NCBI RefSeq assembly: GCF_963668385.1
Contig: NZ_OY764327.1
Span: forward strand, 1,612,001 to 1,676,000
DNA: 64,000 nt
Direction: 5' to 3'
From: an uncultured Carboxylicivirga sp.
GTDB taxonomy: Bacteria > Bacteroidota > Bacteroidia > Bacteroidales > Marinilabiliaceae
A model generated the notes under the pieces. That model was not told the origin of the DNA. It searched no databases and saw only the letters and a list, made by a program, of their open reading frames with translations. The position numbers and the translations under genes are program-made. This document shows positions 63,239 through 64,000 of the stretch, piece by piece; within the stretch, counting starts at the first letter, position 1; each line of letters starts with the position of its first letter.

Positions 63239-64000
63239 CTATTCTATTTTTGAACCAATCTTCATAACATAGTCTTCAAAATCATCGCGAGGAACGGCGG
63301 CTTTATTTTTTATTTTCACCCGATAATTATAAATGGTATTAACCGAGTAACGAAGCAAATGAGCAATTTTAGAGCTGTCTTTTATTCCCAAGCGAATCAG
63401 AGCAAAAATGCGGATTTCGGTAGGTAAGGCTTCATCTTTTTTCAAAACAATTCTTTCATCTTCCAGTAATAAGGCATTAATCCGATCAACAAAATCGGGG
63501 AAGAGGTGCAGAAAAATGTTATCAAAACTATTATAGAAATCATCCACCTCTTTATCAATCAATTTTCTCGATTTGGTGGTGGTATATAACTCTTCCACTT
63601 TATGAGCAACAATATTCTTATTCACCATTTTTCGAAAACTGTCCAGCTTGTCGATATAATCAGAACAGATGGCCAAAAAGCTTCCGATATAATGTTCTTT
63701 AACCAAATCCGATTCTATTAAATCATGATTCAGGGTATTTAACTCATCATTGGCGGTTTTCAATTCATCGTTTAGCTCAAGCAAACGATCGTTTACTTTT
63801 ATTAATTCATTCTTTGCGTTACGCATCGATTTTATCTGGTTGAAAATGGCGATGATAGCAATCAATAAAATCAGACTTAACAAGCTGATTATAATTAAAT
63901 ACCTTCGTAATTCAGCTTTTTGTCTGTCGGTTTTAAGTTGATAGGCTTCTGATATTAGAGGAAGAATATTGGAAATTTGAACATAGCGTAATCGCGAGTT
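63239..64000 (-). CDS. DUF6377-type membrane regulator, 5' end beyond window
   Basis: The frame is open to the window edge, so the N-terminus is missing. The visible 253 residues have a transmembrane helix ([22 protein letters not shown]) and a coiled coil ([26 protein letters not shown]). A conserved helical region follows, then a C-terminal HTH-like segment ([35 protein letters not shown]). The order matches DUF6377 proteins, which normally carry TPR repeats N-terminally and span about 500 or more residues. It likely acts as a membrane-bound transcription regulator. A TTG at 63883 would be a false internal start. Confidence 0.85.
   Translation of the reverse strand, partial: NSRLRYVQISNILPLISEAYQLKTDRQKAELRRYLIIISLLSLILLIAIIAIFNQIKSMRNAKNELIKVNDRLLELNDELKTANDELNTLNHDLIESDLVKEHYIGSFLAICSDYIDKLDSFRKMVNKNIVAHKVEELYTTTKSRKLIDKEVDDFYNSFDNIFLHLFPDFVDRINALLLEDERIVLKKDEALPTEIRIFALIRLGIKDSSKIAHLLRYSVNTIYNYRVKIKNKAAVPRDDFEDYVMKIGSKIE

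Overview
The window looks like a chromosomal segment of a marine or otherwise polysaccharide-degrading member of the phylum Bacteroidota, probably order Marinilabiliales or a relative. The evidence is low G+C, SusC/SusD/SusE genes, many TonB-dependent receptors, lipoproteins with short Cys lipoboxes, type IX secretion (T9SS) C-terminal domains, Bacteroidota-type -7 elements (TAnnTTTG) and almost no Shine-Dalgarno sequences. No phage, insertion sequence, CRISPR array, origin or rRNA was seen. Most of the window is ordinary chromosome; the accessory character is concentrated at 43.4-62 kb.

Layout. 0-11.7 kb: a WG-repeat protein cut by the left edge with an outer-membrane barrel, a flavoprotein, an acyl-CoA dehydrogenase, a BlaI/BlaR1-type regulator pair with three evenly spaced operator dyads, small envelope proteins and a C-terminal processing protease. 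11.8-21 kb: PBP1C, then a divergent envelope locus (TonB-dependent receptor plus a secreted protein, facing a DUF4249 lipoprotein plus an MG2/plug-like protein whose last ~50 codons are frameshifted at a T-tract). 21-30.6 kb: nadB, two glycosyltransferases, a TlpA-type lipoprotein, YkgJ and YwbE small proteins, and a YfiR/TonB-receptor pair. 30.6-34.7 kb: ppnP, two identical tRNA-Asn genes next to a mosaic repeat, a PfkB/adenosine-kinase-like gene, kbl and a barrel protein. 34.7-43.4 kb: a chemoreceptor, a Cys/Lys-rich secreted peptide facing a histidine kinase/response regulator pair whose sensor domain also carries cysteines, an MFS carrier, a transglutaminase-like protein, a YbaK-type protein and a small TlpA-containing operon.

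43.5-61.9 kb is a polysaccharide utilization locus (PUL) predicted to act on beta-1,3/1,6-glucan such as laminarin. A minus-strand operon runs SusC, SusD, SusE/F-like, GH30, GH30. Upstream on the same strand are a PAP2 phosphatase, a secreted GH16 with PKD-like, F5/8C and T9SS domains, and a membrane-tethered propeller/Y_Y_Y/LuxR-HTH regulator. Divergent from the regulator is a 902-residue GH16 enzyme with three tandem beta-sandwich-like repeats and a T9SS domain. The inferred logic is that GH16 enzymes cut the beta-1,3 backbone outside the cell, SusC/D/E bind and import oligosaccharides, GH30 lipoproteins remove beta-1,6 branches, and the regulator senses released oligosaccharide in the periplasm.

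The right end holds two small membrane proteins, an ArsC/Spx-like protein and a DUF6377-type membrane regulator that runs off the right edge. Function calls come from motif recognition and reading only; no database search was possible.
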